In this document: in pieces, positions 16,140 through 24,317 of the stretch
How the letters are laid out: the number at the start of each line of letters is the position of its first letter
Position numbering within the stretch: position 1 is the first letter of the stretch
Assembly: GCA_036258055.1 (NCBI GenBank)
Contig: DATAEK010000372.1
Coordinates: 14,601 to 78,600 of the forward strand
Reading direction: 5' to 3'
Source of the DNA: DATAEK01 sp036258055
GTDB lineage: Bacteria; Acidobacteriota; Vicinamibacteria; Vicinamibacterales; 2-12-FULL-66-21
DNA: 64,000 nt
Translations under genes and position numbers: made by a program
The notes under the pieces: model-generated
Databases searched by the model: none
What the model saw: only the letters and a program-made list of their open reading frames with translations
What the model was told of the DNA's origin: nothing

Positions 16140-17192
16140 ATGACGGATCCGGCCAGTCACATCGATGCCTTGCGCGCGGAGTTCGAGCGGGCGCTCGCGG
16201 CCGCGGCGTCCGAGGCGGACCTGCGACAGGTGCGCGATCGTTTCCTGTCGCGTAAGGGAGGGCTCGTCTCGGCGTTGTTGAAGTCGCTCGGCTCGGCGCC
16301 GGCAGCGGATCGCCCGAGGCTCGGGCAACTCGCGAATCAGCTGAAGCAGGAAATCGAGAGCCGGCTCGATGGCCGGCTCGACGCGGCCCTCAAATCGCGC
16401 CGCCCTGCGAACGCCGTCGACGTCACACTGCCCGGCCGCCGCCCTGCACTCGGACATCGCCATCCGCTGACCCGCTTGCGTGAGGAGATCGAAGCGATCT
16501 TCACGCGTTTCGGGTTCCTCGTGATCGAGGGACCCGAGCTCGAGGACGACTATCACAACTTCGAAGCGCTCAACATGCCGCAGGAGCACCCCGCACGCGA
16601 CATGCAGGACACGCTCTACCTCGCGTCCGCGGTGCGATCGTCGGCTGGCTCGCTAGCGTCGCTCCTGCGGACGCACACGTCCGGCATGCAGATCCGCTTC
16701 ATGGAAGGCCACGCGCCACCGGTGCGCCTCATCGCGCCGGGCCGCGTGTACCGCCGCGACAACTTCGATCTGACCCACACGCCGATGTTTACGCAGGTCG
16801 AGGGCCTGGTGGTCGGCGAAACGGTGACGCTCGCGGATCTGAAAGGCACCCTCTTCGCTTTCGCGCACGAGCTGTTCGGACCGGATCGGAAGGTCCGGTT
16901 TCGCCCCAGCTTCTTCCCGTACACCGAACCGAGCGGCGAGGTGGATATCAGCTGCGCCGGATGCCAGGGCTCTGGCTGCGCGATGTGCAAGCGCACCGGC
17001 TGGCTCGAGATCCTTGGCAGCGGGATGGTGCATCCGGCGGTGTTCGAGGCCGTCGGCTACGATCCCGAGCGCTACACCGGGTTCGCGTTCGGAATGGGCA
17101 TCGAGCGCGTGGCGCTGTTGAAGTGGGGCGTCGAAGACATCCGCCTCTTCTACGAAAACGACCTGCGATTCCTGGAGCAATTTCCGCTGTGA
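16140..17192 (+). CDS. pheS: Phenylalanyl-tRNA synthetase alpha subunit
   Basis: The 350-residue subunit starts at ATG 16140; the upstream in-frame extension crosses the GC-rich spacer and is not protein-like. The N-terminal coiled coil (residues about 1-90) binds tRNA. The class II core includes GRRPALGHRHPLTRLREEI, the GPELEDDYHNFEALN segment and, near the C-terminus, FAFGMGIERVALLKWGVEDIR (motif 3). A zinc-like cluster CAGCQGSGCAMC is present within an insertion of the core. PheS pairs with PheT in an alpha2-beta2 enzyme. The pheT GTG start overlaps its stop by 4 nt. Confidence 0.96.
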   Translation: MTDPASHIDALRAEFERALAAAASEADLRQVRDRFLSRKGGLVSALLKSLGSAPAADRPRLGQLANQLKQEIESRLDGRLDAALKSRRPANAVDVTLPGRRPALGHRHPLTRLREEIEAIFTRFGFLVIEGPELEDDYHNFEALNMPQEHPARDMQDTLYLASAVRSSAGSLASLLRTHTSGMQIRFMEGHAPPVRLIAPGRVYRRDNFDLTHTPMFTQVEGLVVGETVTLADLKGTLFAFAHELFGPDRKVRFRPSFFPYTEPSGEVDISCAGCQGSGCAMCKRTGWLEILGSGMVHPAVFEAVGYDPERYTGFAFGMGIERVALLKWGVEDIRLFYENDLRFLEQFPL

Positions 17193-19237
17193 AAATCGTC
17201 CTGCCGTGGCTCTCGGAGCTCGTGGCCGTGCCCGGAGATCCGGAGCGCGTCGCGCGCGAGATCGCGCTGCGCGGCTTCGAGGTCGCCAGCGTCGAGACCG
17301 GCCGGATCCCGGCGATCGATTTCGAGATCACCGCGAACCGGCCGGACTGCCTGAGCCACGTCGGCCTCGCGCGCGAAGCTTCCGCGATCTGGCGGCTGCC
17401 GTTGACGATGCCGGATCTGAGCATGCCGGCGGCGGGACCTGAAGAAGCGCTCAGCGTGAGCGTCGAAGATGCTGAGCTCTGCCCGAGATACTGCGCGCAG
17501 GTCTTCGAGGTGTCGATCGCGCGTTCGCCCGAGTGGCTGGTCGAGCGGCTCGAGGCCGCCGGCGTCCGCCCCATCAACAACATCGTCGACGTCACCAACT
17601 ACGTGATGCTCGAGCTCGGTCAGCCGATGCACGCGTTCGATCTCGCTCGACTCGCAGGACGCGCGATCGTCGTCAGACGCGCGCGCGCGGGCGAACGGCT
17701 GCGCACGCTCGACGGCGTCGATCGAACGCTCGAGCCGGACATGCTGGTCATCGCCGACGCGGCACGTGCATCGGCCGTGGGTGGTGTGATGGGCGGTGGC
17801 GATTCCGAGATCGGTGACGCCACGACGCTCATCGCGCTCGAGAGCGCGTACTTTCATGCACCGTCGGTGCGACGGACGAGCAAGCGTCTGGGCCTCAAGA
17901 CGGAAGCATCGATTCGCTTCGAGCGCGGCGCCGACGTCGAATGCCCGCCCCTTGGGATTCGAAGAGCTGCGGCACTCTTTCATCGGATCGGCGCTGGCCG
18001 GCCGCGGGGAGGGATGATCGACGTCTACCCGACCCGGAAGGCCCCTGTGCAGCTTCGGCTGCGGCAAAGCCGGATCGGTCGCGTACTCGGCATGGAGGTT
18101 CCCGAAGCCGACATCCCGCGGATCCTCGAGCCGCTCGGATTCGGCGTCGGCGCACGGACGACCGAACCGGAGCCCGGTTGGACGATCGACGTCCCGACGT
18201 TCCGCGTCGACGTGACCCGCGAGGTCGATCTCATCGAAGACGTTGGACGCCATCACGGCTTCGACCGCTTGCCGGTGACGTTCCCGCCGCTCGATTCGCC
18301 GCAACCCGCGCCTGACCCGCGGATCGGGCGCGACCGCCGGGTGCGGCACGTGCTCCTGGCGTCGGGGTTCTCCGAAGCTGTGACCTTCGCGTTCATCGAA
18401 CGTCAAGCCGCTCAGCCGTTCTGCGAACCAGGCTGGGAACCGTATGCGATTGCGAATCCGTTGTCGGAGAAGTTCGCGGTGCTGCGCCCGTCGCTGATTC
18501 CCGGTCTGCTCGATTCCGCCGCGTACAACCGCCGCCGGGAACGCCGAGATGTCCGGCTCTTCGAGACGGGCAGCCGCTTCACTATCGAAGGCGAAGGGCG
18601 GGCGGTGGCGTTCGTGTGGTCCGGCGCAGCCGCGGAACCGCACTGGTCACAGCCGACGAGGCCGGCCGACTTTTTCGACGCGAAAGGAACGCTCGAGCAG
18701 ATCGCCGCGGCGTTCGGCGTCGAGGCGGAGTTCTCGCCGCTCGACGTCGGGATGCTGGTAGCCGGGCGGTCCGCGGAAATGCGGATCGCGCGAAACGGCA
18801 CGACGACGCGCGTGGGAATCGTCGGACAGCTGCATCCGGCCGTCACGGAAAGCCGCGGCTTCCCGGCGTCAGAGGAGATCTACGCCGGCGAAATCGACCT
18901 GGATCGGTTGAGCCCGGGCTCGGAACGAGACGACCTCCGAACCGAACCGCTCCCCCGGTTTCCGTCGATCGTCAGAGACGTCTCAATCCTGATCGACGAA
19001 GCCTTGCCTGCTGCAGCGGTTCGTGGCACTATCCGTTCGGCGGCTCCTGAAACGCTCGTATCGATCGTCGAGTTCGATCGGTATCATGGAAAGGGCGTTC
19101 CTGAAGGCCGCACGAGTTTGTCGCTGCGCCTGACCTTCCGCGCCTCGGATCGAACGATGACCGACGAGGAAGCTCAGAGCGCGACCGAACGGATCGTCGA
19201 CGCGCTGAGAGCTGCTCACGGGGCCGAGCAGCGTTAG
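17189..19237 (+). CDS. pheT: Phenylalanyl-tRNA synthetase beta subunit, short form without the N-terminal OB insert
   Basis: The GTG start at 17189 overlaps the pheS stop (GTGA), giving MKIVLPWLSELVAVP and 682 residues against about 800 in E. coli. The sequence passes directly from the first motif (EIALRGFEVASVE) to FEITANRPDCLSHVG. The EMAP-like tRNA-binding OB domain that normally sits between these is missing (about 110 residues). The B3/B4 editing module (PINNIVDVTNYVMLELGQPMHAFD), B5, the core-like fold and the C-terminal ferredoxin-like anticodon domain (FPSIVRDVSILIDE) are present. It charges tRNA-Phe with PheS. Confidence 0.95.
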   Translation: MKIVLPWLSELVAVPGDPERVAREIALRGFEVASVETGRIPAIDFEITANRPDCLSHVGLAREASAIWRLPLTMPDLSMPAAGPEEALSVSVEDAELCPRYCAQVFEVSIARSPEWLVERLEAAGVRPINNIVDVTNYVMLELGQPMHAFDLARLAGRAIVVRRARAGERLRTLDGVDRTLEPDMLVIADAARASAVGGVMGGGDSEIGDATTLIALESAYFHAPSVRRTSKRLGLKTEASIRFERGADVECPPLGIRRAAALFHRIGAGRPRGGMIDVYPTRKAPVQLRLRQSRIGRVLGMEVPEADIPRILEPLGFGVGARTTEPEPGWTIDVPTFRVDVTREVDLIEDVGRHHGFDRLPVTFPPLDSPQPAPDPRIGRDRRVRHVLLASGFSEAVTFAFIERQAAQPFCEPGWEPYAIANPLSEKFAVLRPSLIPGLLDSAAYNRRRERRDVRLFETGSRFTIEGEGRAVAFVWSGAAAEPHWSQPTRPADFFDAKGTLEQIAAAFGVEAEFSPLDVGMLVAGRSAEMRIARNGTTTRVGIVGQLHPAVTESRGFPASEEIYAGEIDLDRLSPGSERDDLRTEPLPRFPSIVRDVSILIDEALPAAAVRGTIRSAAPETLVSIVEFDRYHGKGVPEGRTSLSLRLTFRASDRTMTDEEAQSATERIVDALRAAHGAEQR

Positions 19238-19293
19238 CGGCGTCCTGGTACCAGCAATTATTCAGCAAGCGAACTGGAACAAGGAGTTACGGC

Positions 19294-19575
19294 TTGGCCA
19301 AAGCAGTTGCGACCCGAGGAATCGATCTCGAGCCGATTGATCGTCTGGAAGAGAAGATCAAAGCGCTCGTCGGCATGATCGAACGGCTTCGAGCCGAACA
19401 GGTCCGGATGGCGGACGAGAATACGCGACTCGTCCGCGAGCTCGACTCGGCCCGCGCACGGCTCGCTGAAGCCGAGGGCGCAGGTGCGGAAATCGCCGCG
19501 CTGCGTGAGGAGCGCGATCTCATCCGCAGCCGCGTAGGCGAGATGCTCCAGCACATCGAGAGCCTCAATCTATAA
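19294..19575 (+). CDS. Small coiled-coil protein, ZapB-like
   Basis: The 93-residue protein has a TTG start at 19294, 7 nt after AAGGAG. From residue about 15 to the end it is a continuous predicted coiled coil (EEKIKALVGMIERLRAEQ, then RLVRELDSARARLAEAE) with no membrane segment. Its position between pheT and zapA suggests a role with ZapA in the FtsZ ring, like the coiled-coil protein ZapB. The assignment rests on size, coiled coil and neighbourhood only, because coiled-coil similarity alone is weak evidence. Confidence 0.65.
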   Translation: MAKAVATRGIDLEPIDRLEEKIKALVGMIERLRAEQVRMADENTRLVRELDSARARLAEAEGAGAEIAALREERDLIRSRVGEMLQHIESLNL

Positions 19576-19608
19576 TCGGGCGCGCGAAGCGAGCCCTGCT
19601 TTCTTTCT

Positions 19609-19926
19609 ATGGATCAGCCCGTCCGCGTTTTCCACGTCGAGATTCACGGGCAACGGTATCCGATCCGCAGCTCGCTCGACGGGACGTACGTCGCCGAGCT
19701 GGCGGCGTATGTCGACGATCGGATGCGCCTGGCGGCGAAGGAATGTCCGGCTGGGGACACGCTCAAGATTGCGGTCTTGGCGGCCCTCAACATCGCCGAC
19801 GAGTATTTCCGCTCTGGCGACGAGGTCCGAGATCAGAACGTGACCGTCCGCGACCGGGCCAAACAGCTCGAGCGCATCCTGGATATGGCCCTGGGGCTCG
19901 GCGAGCCGCGAGCAGCAGCAGGCTGA
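19609..19926 (+). CDS. zapA: Cell division protein ZapA
   Basis: The 105-residue protein shows the ZapA fold: an N-terminal beta part (VRVFHVEIHGQRYPIRS), then YVAELAAYVDDRM, then the long dimerisation helix (LKIAVLAALNIADEYFRSGDE). ZapA cross-links FtsZ filaments and interacts with ZapB in other bacteria. It begins 33 bp after the coiled-coil gene and is followed by a probable 6S RNA and rny, an order found in several phyla. Confidence 0.93.
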   Translation: MDQPVRVFHVEIHGQRYPIRSSLDGTYVAELAAYVDDRMRLAAKECPAGDTLKIAVLAALNIADEYFRSGDEVRDQNVTVRDRAKQLERILDMALGLGEPRAAAG

Positions 19927-19991
19927 GGGATCCTGTCGCCTCGAACCAGGAATTCTCGACGGCTGCCCGCCGACTGAAGTAAGATCTTCCT

Positions 19992-20190
19992 CAGGAGCTT
20001 TGAGTTCCCTGCTTTGTGCGTGATGGTTCGGAGGCTCGTTTGAGCCAACGTTTCAACATAAGAGAATCGCGACGCTGCGTGGTGAGCATGCCTCTGCAAG
20101 AGGAAGCCTGAAGCGCGGCTTGTGCAGCGGTTCCACCTGCTTTACGCAGGTTCATCCGACCTCCCCACACGGCAAAGCGGGGCCCTTCTC
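19992..20190 (+). ncRNA. ssrS: Probable 6S RNA
   Basis: The zapA-rny spacer can form a long rod. Its closing stem pairs 20007-20022 (CCCTGCTTTGTGCGTG) with 20166-20182 through one bulge and a few mismatches. Between the arms lie internal loops and hairpins, including CCTGC-TTTAC-GCAGG at about 20136-20150. The total size of about 180-200 nt fits 6S RNA, which mimics an open promoter and sequesters sigma-70 RNA polymerase. A TAAGAT -10 hexamer at 19980-19985 with a weak -35 (TCGACG, 18-bp spacing) would place the 5' end near 19992. Position next to zapA is typical for ssrS. The ends are estimates. Confidence 0.6.
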
Positions 20191-20421
20191 CTGCCCATCA
20201 CTGGTTGGCCCGGCTGCCGGACCGCGATCCGGCGGTCGCCGGATGTGACGAAGCTGGCACGCCGCTGCTGCGCGGAACGTTGAGCTGACCGTCAGGCGCA
20301 CCGACCGGGTGCCCTTCCAGGACCAGCGGGTTCGCGGCCGCAGCCGGCCGCCTGCGTGTCGGAGCGCCCGGCGGGATTTACGCAGGGCCCCGAGCCTTGC
20401 GCGACTGCGACAGGCACACGC

Positions 20422-21984
20422 ATGGGTCTTCTCATAAACATCGCCGTCACGACCGGCATCTCCGGTGGGCTCTTCCTGTTCTGGCTCGTCGGCCGCCGTC
20501 GTCTGGCGGACGACGCGGTCGAGCGGGCCCTCGAGGAAGCCGACCGACTCACCAAGCAAGCCCAACGCGATTCCGAGAGCCTGCGAAAAGAAGCCTCGAT
20601 CGAGGCCCGCGAGAAAGCGCACGAGATCGCCGAGCAGGCGGAACTGCTGGCACGCGAACGCCGGCAGGAAATCGTCGGGCTCGAACAGATCCTCGCGGAC
20701 AAAACGCGCGTCCTCGCCGACCGGATCTCGGCAACGGATCGGCTCGAGCAGGATCTCCGCGCGCGCGACAAACACGTCCGTCAAACCGAGCAGGCAGTCA
20801 CGAGCGCGCACACGCGCGCCGAGCAGCTCATCGCCGAACGGCAGCGCGAGCTGCAGCGGGTGGCCGGAATGACTGCCGACGAAGCGCGCGATCTGCTGCT
20901 GAAGCAGCTCGAGTCGGATGCGCGCCGTGACGCGGCGAACCTCATCAAGCGACTCGAGGCGGAAGCGCGCGAGACGGCCGCCACTCGAGCACAGCAGATC
21001 ATCACCGACGCCATCCAGCGAAGCGCCGCCGAGCACGCGATCGAAACGACGGTCTCGGTCGTAGACCTTCCCAGCGACGACATGAAGGGGCGGATCATCG
21101 GTCGCGAAGGGCGCAACATCCGTGCGCTCGAGACGGCCACGGGCGTCGAGCTGATTGTGGACGACACGCCCGGTGCAATCATTCTCTCCAGTTTCGATCC
21201 CTACCGCCGCGAGGTGGCCAGACGTGCGATCGAACGGCTGATCGCGGACGGCCGCATCCATCCCGCCCGCATCGAAGAGGTGGTCGAGAAGGTGAAGACC
21301 GAGATGGAGGAAACCGTCCGGCGTGAAGGCGAAGCCGCAGCCTTCGAGCTCGGGCTGTACGATCTCCATCCGGACGTCGTCCGGCTCATGGGCCGTCTGA
21401 AATTCCGCACGAGCTACGGGCAGAACGTGCTGAATCACTCCCAGGAAGTCGCGTTTCTCGCCGGAATCATGGCCAAGGAAATCGGGCTCAACAGCCATGT
21501 CGCCGTGCGTGCGGCGTTCCTCCACGACATCGGAAAAGCGATCGATCGCGATCTCCAGGGCACGCACCTCGAGCTCGGCCTCGACTTCCTCCGCAAACAC
21601 AACGAGAGCGAACCGGTGCTGCAAGCGGTGGCGGCTCATCACATGGACATCGACTGGCCGTCGCTCGAGGCGATGATCGTTCAGGCCGCCGATGCCATTT
21701 CCGCTGCCCGTCCTGGCGCGCGGCGGGACATCCTCGAGTCCTACGTCAAACGTCTCGAAAAGCTCGAAGGCATCGCCGACTCGTTCCAGGGAGTGTCCAA
21801 GGCATTTGCGCTCCAGGCCGGCCGCGAAATCCGCATCGTGGTCGAGAGCGACCGGGTGTCGGACGAGGAGACGGTGTGGCTCTCGAAGGACATCGCGCGC
21901 CGCATCGAGAACGAGCTCGAATACCCAGGTCAGATCAAAGTCACGGTCATCAGAGAGACGCGGGCCGTTGAGTACGCCCGGTAG
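20422..21984 (+). CDS. rny: Ribonuclease Y
   Basis: ATG 20422 gives MGLLINIAVTTGISGGLFLFW, an N-terminal membrane anchor; the upstream in-frame extension is not RNase Y-like. The 520-residue protein continues with a long coiled coil (about 30-190), a KH RNA-binding domain (about 205-270, DMKGRIIGREGRNIRALE) and an HD metal-dependent phosphohydrolase domain with HD at residues 368-369 (AFLHDIGKAID) and AAHHMDID. RNase Y is a membrane-bound endoribonuclease that starts mRNA decay. The length and domain order are normal. Confidence 0.97.
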   Translation: MGLLINIAVTTGISGGLFLFWLVGRRRLADDAVERALEEADRLTKQAQRDSESLRKEASIEAREKAHEIAEQAELLARERRQEIVGLEQILADKTRVLADRISATDRLEQDLRARDKHVRQTEQAVTSAHTRAEQLIAERQRELQRVAGMTADEARDLLLKQLESDARRDAANLIKRLEAEARETAATRAQQIITDAIQRSAAEHAIETTVSVVDLPSDDMKGRIIGREGRNIRALETATGVELIVDDTPGAIILSSFDPYRREVARRAIERLIADGRIHPARIEEVVEKVKTEMEETVRREGEAAAFELGLYDLHPDVVRLMGRLKFRTSYGQNVLNHSQEVAFLAGIMAKEIGLNSHVAVRAAFLHDIGKAIDRDLQGTHLELGLDFLRKHNESEPVLQAVAAHHMDIDWPSLEAMIVQAADAISAARPGARRDILESYVKRLEKLEGIADSFQGVSKAFALQAGREIRIVVESDRVSDEETVWLSKDIARRIENELEYPGQIKVTVIRETRAVEYAR

Positions 21985-22049
21985 CACCGGATGGACCAGC
22001 GACGCCGCATGACCACCACGCGAGTCAGCAACGCTCCTGGCCGATATCA

Positions 22050-23090
22050 GTGACCTCTCCATCCAGGGGTCAGGTGGCTCCCCCGGTCTCGGCCGTCGGC
22101 GAACGAGGCCTGATCGATCGAATCCGGCGGCGCCTTCCTGCTCCTCCAGCCTCCCTCGTCGTTGGTATCGGTGACGATGCCGCGGTTTCGCTGCCTGAGA
22201 GAGGCTCGCTCCAGGTGCTGACGACCGACGCGATGGTCGAAGGGGTGCACTTCGACCGTCGTTTCTCGTCGCTGTTCGACGTCGGGTACAAATCCCTCGC
22301 CGTGAACATCAGCGACGTGGCTGCGATGGGCGCGACGCCCAGCCTCGCGCTGCTTTCCCTGATGCTGCCCGACGCCACCACCGAGGAAGACGTGGACCTG
22401 CTGATCGACGGGCTCGTCGCGCTCGCGTCGCCGTTTCGCATTACCATCGCGGGCGGCAACATCACGCGCTCGCCAGGTCCGCTCATCGTCGACATCACGC
22501 TGACGGGATCCGTGCGGCCGAGGCGGGTGCTCACGCGCGGCGGTGCACGTCCTGGCGACGGGCTGTACGTCACGGGGACTGTGGGCGCGGCGGCAGCAGG
22601 ACTGGGCTGGCTCCGTGATTGCGCCGCGAGCCCGGAGAGCAGACCTGAGGATCCTGGCCTCGCCGAGTGCGTCATCCGCTACAAGCGTCCCGAGCCGCGA
22701 CTACGTATTGGCGCCTTGCTCGGACGGACGCGAACCGCGACGGCGTGCATGGATTTGAGCGACGGGCTGGGCGACGCGGTTCGGCAACTCTCGGAGATGA
22801 GCCGTGCGGGCGCGAAAATCGACGCCGACTTGCTACCCGTCCCGCCGGCCGCGGCTACCTGGTTTGCAACGAAATCGCCCGACCCCATTCGTGCGGTCGT
22901 TGCGGGAGGAGATGACTACGAATTGCTTTTCACCGTGCCTCCTCGCCGTAAGCGCGCGCTCAAGGCCGTCGTTTCGCAGGCCAAGGGCGTCAGCGTCACG
23001 TGTATCGGCCAGATTGTGAAGGGTGAAGGCGCTGTGCTCGTTCGACAGGGCCGTGCGGAACCGCTTCCAGAAGGATTCGCTCACTTCTGA
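22050..23090 (+). CDS. thiL: Thiamine-monophosphate kinase
   Basis: The 346-residue protein of the PurM/ThiL superfamily phosphorylates thiamine monophosphate to the diphosphate cofactor. Family motifs are VVGIGDDAAV near residue 30, the LTTDAMVEGVHFDRR segment, NISDVAAMGATP and, in the C-terminal half, CMDLSDGLGDAV and VAGGDDYELLFTVP. The start is GTG 22050. A few extra residues precede the usual N-terminus. No thiamine riboswitch was recognised upstream. The DUF2062 gene follows after 7 bp. Confidence 0.95.
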   Translation: MTSPSRGQVAPPVSAVGERGLIDRIRRRLPAPPASLVVGIGDDAAVSLPERGSLQVLTTDAMVEGVHFDRRFSSLFDVGYKSLAVNISDVAAMGATPSLALLSLMLPDATTEEDVDLLIDGLVALASPFRITIAGGNITRSPGPLIVDITLTGSVRPRRVLTRGGARPGDGLYVTGTVGAAAAGLGWLRDCAASPESRPEDPGLAECVIRYKRPEPRLRIGALLGRTRTATACMDLSDGLGDAVRQLSEMSRAGAKIDADLLPVPPAAATWFATKSPDPIRAVVAGGDDYELLFTVPPRRKRALKAVVSQAKGVSVTCIGQIVKGEGAVLVRQGRAEPLPEGFAHF

Positions 23091-23097
23091 CCCTGTC

Positions 23098-23598
23098 ATG
23101 AGCCCTTTCCCCCGCCTCAGGCGCTGGCTCGACCAGCTGTTGCACACGCACGACACGCCGCAGCGGACCGCGGCTGCGTACGCGCTCGGCGTCTTCTTCG
23201 GCTTCTCACCCCTCCTTGGCGCCCACACGCTGCTCGGACTGCTGTTTGCCTTCCTGCTGAATCTGAACCGCGTCGCCGTCATCCTCGGCATCTATTCGAA
23301 CCTGCCCTGGATTCTCCCGGCCTACTACACCCTCGCGACCATCGTCGGAGCCGCCATTCTCAGGGTCAAGGTCCCGCCCGGGCTGCTCCGAGAGCTGACC
23401 GAGGCCCTCACGGACTTCTCCTGGGTTGATTTCCGCCGGCTGCTGCACGCGCTGACACCGCTCGCGTGGGCGTTCGTCCTGGGCTCGACAATCGGCGCGA
23501 TCGTTCTGGCGGCCATCGCCTACAAAGTGTCGCTGGCCATGATCGTCACCCATCGGCGACGGCATGCCATGAAAGAGCTGGAACGAACAGATTCGTAA
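23098..23598 (+). CDS. DUF2062 membrane protein
   Basis: The start is ATG 23098, giving 166 residues beginning MSPFPRLRRWLDQLL. The DUF2062 core is recognised by AAAYALGVFFGFSPLLGAHT and the following hydrophobic stretches; three to four membrane helices are expected (about 30-75, 80-105 and 125-155). The function of the family is unknown. The gene directly follows thiL and probably shares its transcript. A new promoter lies in the spacer beyond its stop. Confidence 0.85.
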   Translation: MSPFPRLRRWLDQLLHTHDTPQRTAAAYALGVFFGFSPLLGAHTLLGLLFAFLLNLNRVAVILGIYSNLPWILPAYYTLATIVGAAILRVKVPPGLLRELTEALTDFSWVDFRRLLHALTPLAWAFVLGSTIGAIVLAAIAYKVSLAMIVTHRRRHAMKELERTDS

Positions 23599-23654
23599 CG
23601 ACTTCCACGCCTACTCGGGTTGAGTATCAGGCCGGATCGGCCCTAGCCGATGCT

Positions 23655-23683
23655 TTGACGGAATGTCCCGCGGCCGGTATAGT
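23655..23683 (+). promoter_or_regulatory. Sigma-70 type promoter for the 3D-domain gene
   Basis: TTGACG (23655-23660), a 17-bp spacer and TATAGT (23678-23683) form a near-consensus promoter. Transcription should start near 23690, 26 nt before the ATG at 23716. Confidence 0.8.
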
Positions 23684-23715
23684 GGAGATCCCCCAGCTGC
23701 CGTCGCAACCTGAGC

Positions 23716-24273
23716 ATGCTGCTGTCACGTTCGACTGGGCGGAAGATCTTTGCGACGGCTGTGGCCGCCTTCGCATTTGCCTCCCTGTACGAGGTGACAA
23801 CCCTCGATTCGCGGTACGCAGCGCGGCAGGCGGAGCTCCACGAGGCGGATGCCGTTCCGACGCCCGGCGCCAAACTGCGGTTCACGGCAACGGCGTACTG
23901 CAAGGGGACCACGACCGCGTCCGGGGTAAACGTCCAAACGGGAATAGCTGCCGCCGACCCTGACCTCCTGCCCGTAGGCTCGGTCATCCAGCTCGATCGG
24001 CTCGGCGAACGCTACAACGGCATCTACACGATCATGGACACGGGTCCGCGTGTCCAGGGGCGCCACGTCGACATCTACATGTGGAGCTGCAACGAAGCCC
24101 TTCAGCTCGGACGTCAGAGCGTCGCTCTCACCGTTCTCAGGCTAGGCTGGAATCCGCGCGCGAGCACCCCGCGCCTCGTCGACCGGTTGTTCAAGCAGCG
24201 TGAGGCCGCCGCGCAAGAGGCGTTGCCCTCGCGTCCGATCGGACAGTCGGCGCCGATCCCAATTCCCAAGTAA
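23716..24273 (+). CDS. Secreted 3D-domain protein (probable peptidoglycan-active)
   Basis: The 185-residue protein starts with a signal or anchor segment (MLLSRSTGRKIFATAVAAFAFASL). It contains a 3D (Asp-Asp-Asp) domain: FTATAYCKGTTTASG, then GIAAADPDLLPVGSVIQL, IMDTGPRVQGRHVDIYM. The Asp residues that name the domain are present in AAADP, MDTG and HVDIY. The fold is a double-psi barrel related to MltA, and in characterised cases is a lytic transglycosylase. The C-terminal 45 residues are low complexity. It has its own promoter and ends at a heptameric repeat facing the convergent ABC genes. Confidence 0.85.
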   Translation: MLLSRSTGRKIFATAVAAFAFASLYEVTTLDSRYAARQAELHEADAVPTPGAKLRFTATAYCKGTTTASGVNVQTGIAAADPDLLPVGSVIQLDRLGERYNGIYTIMDTGPRVQGRHVDIYMWSCNEALQLGRQSVALTVLRLGWNPRASTPRLVDRLFKQREAAAQEALPSRPIGQSAPIPIPK

Positions 24274-24279
24274 TCCTGC

Positions 24280-24314
24280 AGAACCCGAGAACCGGGAACC
24301 GACAACCTTAGAAC
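24280..24314. repeat. Degenerate heptamers (NNNAACC) between convergent genes
   Basis: Five in-register 7-nt units can be read: AGAACCC, GAGAACC, GGGAACC, GACAACC and TTAGAAC. They fill almost the whole 44-bp spacer between the 3D-domain gene and the minus-strand ABC gene. The words resemble the GAGAACT units near 3400. Confidence 0.75.
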
Positions 24315-24317
24315 ATC

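Noticed and set aside
22004..22060. Thiamine riboswitch before thiL
   Set aside because: No TPP-aptamer hallmark (CTGAGA and the paired 3' motif) is found in the 65 bp before the start.
20152..22062. A 636-residue open frame antisense to rny
   Set aside because: It has no domain features and is explained by high GC content opposite a confirmed RNase Y.
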